Origin: SIG454 sp045578465 | Lineage (GTDB): Bacteria; Bacillota; Clostridia; Monoglobales; Monoglobaceae | Direction: 5' to 3' | NCBI GenBank assembly: GCA_045578465.1 | Contig: JAZNKJ010000026.1 | Coordinates: forward strand, 1-16,693 | DNA: 16,693 bases | Shown here: positions 13,798-16,693 of the stretch, piece by piece | Numbering within the stretch: the stretch's first letter is position 1 | Layout: every line of letters starts with the position of its first letter | The notes under the pieces: model-generated | What the model was told of the DNA's origin: nothing | What the model saw: the letters and a program-made list of their open reading frames with translations, nothing else | Database searches by the model: none | Position numbers and translations under genes: made by a program

Positions 13798-14241
13798 TTA
13801 TGCCATAATCTTTACGATTATCTTTCTTATTTTGCCAGGGTTTTTGCTATGCATTGGTCTGTGGCCGTCAAACGGGAATGCAATATAGAATTCATCTTTT
13901 GATGTGTTAATTATATCGCCAGGCCCCTTAACCATCATATAGTCGCCTTCTGCGTCATAAGGAGTTTCGATTTCACAGTTATCAATTGATGCGTAACCTG
14001 TGTCTTCTTCCCCCTCTAAAATAAATTGAAGGTCGATATACTTTTTATGGGCTTCATAGCTTTCGCTCGGCTCATTCTTTGTTTCGCCGCTTGTAACTAA
14101 CGCATAAACCTTATCCCCGTCAATTTCATATTTGCCCTCAGGAGTATTCTCGTCAAAGGAGAGAACATAGTCAATACCCTTGTCAAGATTTTCGCTTATT
14201 CCTTTATAAGCCTTTAATTCTTCTTTTTTTCCGATAATCAT
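13798..14241 (-). CDS. YhcH/YjgK/YiaL family protein (EbgC-like cupin)
   Basis: A 147-aa small beta-barrel protein of the YhcH/YjgK/YiaL (DUF386) family. Family marks are YEAHKKYIDLQFILEGEE (62-79, H65) and FPFDGHRPMHS (122-132), whose His, Asp and Glu residues form the likely metal and ligand pocket. Relatives occur in sialate, gluconate and galactoside clusters, and a role on free sugar anomers or intermediates has been proposed, but the activity is not settled. Here it is the last gene of a rhamnose operon, 12 bases after rhaA, with a ribosome site (GGGAG) overlapping the rhaA stop. A role such as presenting the right rhamnose or rhamnulose form to the pathway is an inference from position. 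Confidence 0.85.
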   Translation of the reverse strand: MIIGKKEELKAYKGISENLDKGIDYVLSFDENTPEGKYEIDGDKVYALVTSGETKNEPSESYEAHKKYIDLQFILEGEEDTGYASIDNCEIETPYDAEGDYMMVKGPGDIINTSKDEFYIAFPFDGHRPMHSKNPGKIRKIIVKIMA

Positions 14242-14253
14242 TTTCCCGTCTCC

Positions 14254-15492
14254 CTATCTATTGGATAAAACTTCTTTTTCGTAAGCTAAAACTTCGCTTA
14301 TATAGTCTTCCTTAACATTTTCTCTCTTTAAGTATTCAGCCCAGATATCGCCAAACGGCATTGTTTTCTGGTCTTCAAGCATAACCATAAGCTCTGTAAG
14401 TCTGTTTTCTTCCTGGAGCTTCTTCATTTCTGCGCTTGGCTCTAAAAGTGCCATTAAGAGAGCTTTCTGAACACTTCTAACACCTGTTACCCAAGCGGAA
14501 ATTCTGTTGATTGATGCGTCGAAATAGTCTGTTGCGATAAATACGCGGTCAAGAGCATCGTTTCTTACGATTTCCTTAGCAATTTCCTTTGTTTCATCGT
14601 CTAAGAGAACAACATGGTCGCTGTCCCATCTTACGCCTCTTGTAACATGGAGGGCAACTTTATCGTGGAATAAGAGCATGCTTGAAAGCTTGTCAGAAAC
14701 CACTTCTGTTGGATGATAGTGGCCGTTATCCATAAGAGGAGTTATGCCTTTCTGAGTTACATAGTTAAGGCAGAACTCAGCAGAGCCTACTGTATATGAC
14801 TCCATACCGATTCCAAACACCTTTGATTCAAGGCAAACGAAAACCTTGCTCTTGTCATAAGGAACGGATAAAATCTCGTCAAGAGACTTTTTAAATCTTG
14901 CTCTTGGAGCAAATCTGTCGGCAGGAATATCCTTATATCCGTCAGGAATCCAGATGTTCATTACACAAGGAATTCCTGTTTCTTCTGCAAAATACTGAGA
15001 AATTTCAAGACATCTCTTACCGTGTTCAACCCAGAATTTTCTTACATCCTCATCAGGAGAAGAAAGTGTTAAATTATCCTTAACCATTGCATGAGAGAAG
15101 AAAGTTGGGTTAAAGTCGATGCCCATTCCTCTTTCCTTTGCAAACTTTAACCATCTGTCAAAGTGCTTTGGAAGGAGCGCATCACGGTCAGCAAATTCTC
15201 CGTCTTCAAAAATTGCATAGCATGCGTGGAGATTGAGCTTTTTCTTACCAGGTGTGAGTGATAAAACCTTATCAAGGTCAGCGATAAGTTCTTCCGGAGT
15301 TGTTGCTTTACCAGGATAATTACCTGTTGTCTGGATACCCCCTGATAAACTTTCTCTGCTGTCAAAACCAACAACATCATCCCCCTGCCAGCAGTGGATT
15401 GCCACAGGAACATCCTTTAAAGTGTCTAATGCCTTTTCAACATCAACACCAATTTTACTGTAAATTGCTTTTGCTTCATCAAATCTTGACAT
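14254..15492 (-). CDS. rhaA: L-rhamnose isomerase
   Basis: Converts L-rhamnose to L-rhamnulose; cytosolic, metal-dependent TIM-barrel enzyme. The 412-aa length is standard. Metal and substrate motifs are in order: VAIHCWQGDDVVGF (about 30-43), CLESKVFGIGMESYTVGS (metal-binding Glu), PLMDNGHYHPTEV (Asp and His), LHVTRGVRWDSDHV (metal and catalytic residues) and ATDYFDASINRISAW. ATG 15492 has a full AAGGAGG site seven bases away. It lies 20 bases after rhaB, so both are in one operon transcribed leftward. Confidence 0.97.
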   Translation of the reverse strand: MSRFDEAKAIYSKIGVDVEKALDTLKDVPVAIHCWQGDDVVGFDSRESLSGGIQTTGNYPGKATTPEELIADLDKVLSLTPGKKKLNLHACYAIFEDGEFADRDALLPKHFDRWLKFAKERGMGIDFNPTFFSHAMVKDNLTLSSPDEDVRKFWVEHGKRCLEISQYFAEETGIPCVMNIWIPDGYKDIPADRFAPRARFKKSLDEILSVPYDKSKVFVCLESKVFGIGMESYTVGSAEFCLNYVTQKGITPLMDNGHYHPTEVVSDKLSSMLLFHDKVALHVTRGVRWDSDHVVLLDDETKEIAKEIVRNDALDRVFIATDYFDASINRISAWVTGVRSVQKALLMALLEPSAEMKKLQEENRLTELMVMLEDQKTMPFGDIWAEYLKRENVKEDYISEVLAYEKEVLSNR

Positions 15493-15512
15493 ATCTTTTC
15501 CTCCTTAACAGT

Positions 15513-16693
15513 CTATAATATTTTCTTGAAATCTTCGTATGCCTTATCCCAAACATCTGTTTCGCTTGGGGTATATTCTTTAATATCAAAAGAGTTTTTA
15601 ATAATTTCTCTCGCTTCTTTTAAGTCACGGATTTCGCCACCTGCAATAAGCTGAACAGCAATGTTTCCAAGGGCTGTTGCCTCGATAGGTCCTGCGCTAA
15701 CCATAGTGTTACAAGCGTTTGCAGTAAGCTGGCAAAGGAGAGGGTCCTTTGTTCCGCCGCCAACAATATGTATGCCCGTAAAGTCTTTTTCAGCAATCTT
15801 TTTAAGGTTCAAGAACGCGTGGCGGTATTTTAACGCAAGGCTCTGGTAAATACAGCGAACAATCTCTCCCACAGTCTGAGGAACATACTGGTTTGTTCTT
15901 TCGCAGAATTCCTGAATTCGCTTCGGAAGGTTGCCAGGTCTTGAAAAATCAACATAATCAGGGTCGATATAACACTTAAACGGTTCACTTGCAAGCGCCG
16001 CTTTTTCAAGGTCGTTAAAGCTTAAATCCTGCCCCTGTTTCTTCCAGGCACGGCGGGATTCCTGAATAAGCCAGAGTCCCATAATATTTGTTAAGTATCT
16101 TATTGTTCCGCCATAGCCACCCTCGTTGGTATAGGAAGATTTAAGACCTTCTTCTTTGATAACGGGAGCATCAAGCTCTGTTCCAAAAAGCGACCAGGTT
16201 CCGCAGCTTATGTAAACGAAATCTTTTTCCGTTGTAGGAACGGAGATAACTGCTGAGGCTGTATCATGGGAGCCGACTGCAACAACGGGAACGCTGTCAA
16301 TTCCAAGCTCCTCGCAAACCTCGTCGGAAACCTTTCCTAAAATGCTTCCTGTTTCCAAAATATCGCAAAGGAGGTCAGTTGGAATTCCCAATTTCTCTAA
16401 GAGTTCCTTATCCCAATCCCTTTCATAAGGATTGAGCATCTGGGATGTTGATGCGATTGTATATTCGCTCTTTTTAACCCCTGTTAAGAAATAATTGAGC
16501 AGATCAGGGATAAACAAAAACTTATCTGCCCTTTTAAGCATATCACTCTTATATTTTGAAAGGTAATAGAGCTGGAAAAGAGTGTTAAAGTTCATAATCT
16601 GTATGCCTGTTTTTTCGTAAAGGCTCTCTTTATTAACAATCTTATAAATTTCTTCAGGAATACCCTCTGTTCTTATATCGCGATAATGAACAG
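15513..16693 (-). CDS. rhaB: Rhamnulokinase, partial (N-terminus beyond the right edge)
   Basis: ATP-dependent kinase making L-rhamnulose 1-phosphate; FGGY sugar kinase family. The reading frame stays open to the window edge, giving 392 visible codons. Upstream of Met 16595 it still reads HYRDIRTEGIPEEIYK and LYEKTGIQ, which are typical RhaB, so that Met is internal and roughly the first 90 residues are missing. Visible marks are GSHDTASAV, SCGTWSLFGTE (ATP-binding region) and HIVGGGTKDPLLCQLTANA with GPIEATALGN near the C-terminus. The aldolase gene rhaD, transporter and regulator are not in the window and may be upstream. Confidence 0.96.
   Translation of the reverse strand, partial: VHYRDIRTEGIPEEIYKIVNKESLYEKTGIQIMNFNTLFQLYYLSKYKSDMLKRADKFLFIPDLLNYFLTGVKKSEYTIASTSQMLNPYERDWDKELLEKLGIPTDLLCDILETGSILGKVSDEVCEELGIDSVPVVAVGSHDTASAVISVPTTEKDFVYISCGTWSLFGTELDAPVIKEEGLKSSYTNEGGYGGTIRYLTNIMGLWLIQESRRAWKKQGQDLSFNDLEKAALASEPFKCYIDPDYVDFSRPGNLPKRIQEFCERTNQYVPQTVGEIVRCIYQSLALKYRHAFLNLKKIAEKDFTGIHIVGGGTKDPLLCQLTANACNTMVSAGPIEATALGNIAVQLIAGGEIRDLKEAREIIKNSFDIKEYTPSETDVWDKAYEDFKKIL

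Noticed and set aside
16593..16595. ATG at 16595 as the start of rhaB
   Set aside because: The frame continues to the window edge with clear RhaB sequence (HYRDIRTEGIPEE), so this Met is internal.
1..16693. CRISPR arrays, IS elements, toxin-antitoxin or phage genes
   Set aside because: No regularly spaced direct repeats, transposase motifs or phage-like proteins were found; apart from the element at 5291-5514 the window is ordinary chromosomal sequence.

Overview
The window reads as a stretch of a moderately AT-rich, low-GC Gram-positive chromosome, most likely a fermentative anaerobe of the Clostridia. The evidence is strong AGGAGG-type ribosome binding sites, A/T-rich consensus promoters, dgt next to dnaG, a TrmK/Nif3 pair, a phosphofructokinase with pyrophosphate-type active-site residues, a PTS enzyme I, an ECF-type vitamin transporter subunit and a rhamnose operon. 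Nothing points to a phage, plasmid or defence island. The species cannot be named from the sequence alone.

Layout. 1-2217 (minus): dgt and the 5' part of dnaG (DNA primase, running off the left edge). 2288-3811 (plus): a consensus promoter, trmK and overlapping nif3. 3842-6633 (minus): pepD dipeptidase, a 224-bp palindromic intergenic element, a FabG-type reductase and secG. 6759-7565 (minus): an exported or membrane-anchored permuted NlpC/P60-like (YiiX-type) protein, possibly leaderless. 7658-9274 (plus): a short PTS enzyme I. 9308-10393 (minus): a C-terminally short MocR-type (GntR-HTH plus aminotransferase) regulator, divergent from 10485-10970 (plus), an ECF transporter S subunit; the two share one promoter region. 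10987-13448 (minus): proA then PPi-type phosphofructokinase, from one strong promoter. 13583-13746 (plus): a stand-alone tRNA-Lys(CTT) transcription unit. 13761-16693 (minus): the distal part of a rhamnose operon, rhaB (partial) - rhaA - yhcH-family.

How the genes work together. Most are housekeeping: replication priming and dNTP control (dnaG, dgt), tRNA modification (trmK), secretion (secG), peptide and proline metabolism (pepD, proA), sugar entry and glycolysis (ptsI, PPi-PFK) and rhamnose use (rhaB, rhaA). Convergent pairs are packed tightly, and three junctions (near 3830, 9287 and 10970) appear to use a single bidirectional terminator.

The least ordinary items are the nested inverted-repeat element at 5291-5514, which looks like a MITE or a structured intergenic repeat, and the MocR/ECF pair, where a truncated PLP-fold regulator and a probable vitamin transporter share overlapping promoters whose -10 boxes lie in one palindrome. 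I saw no clear new defence or mobile system; these two are the best candidates for something not yet described.
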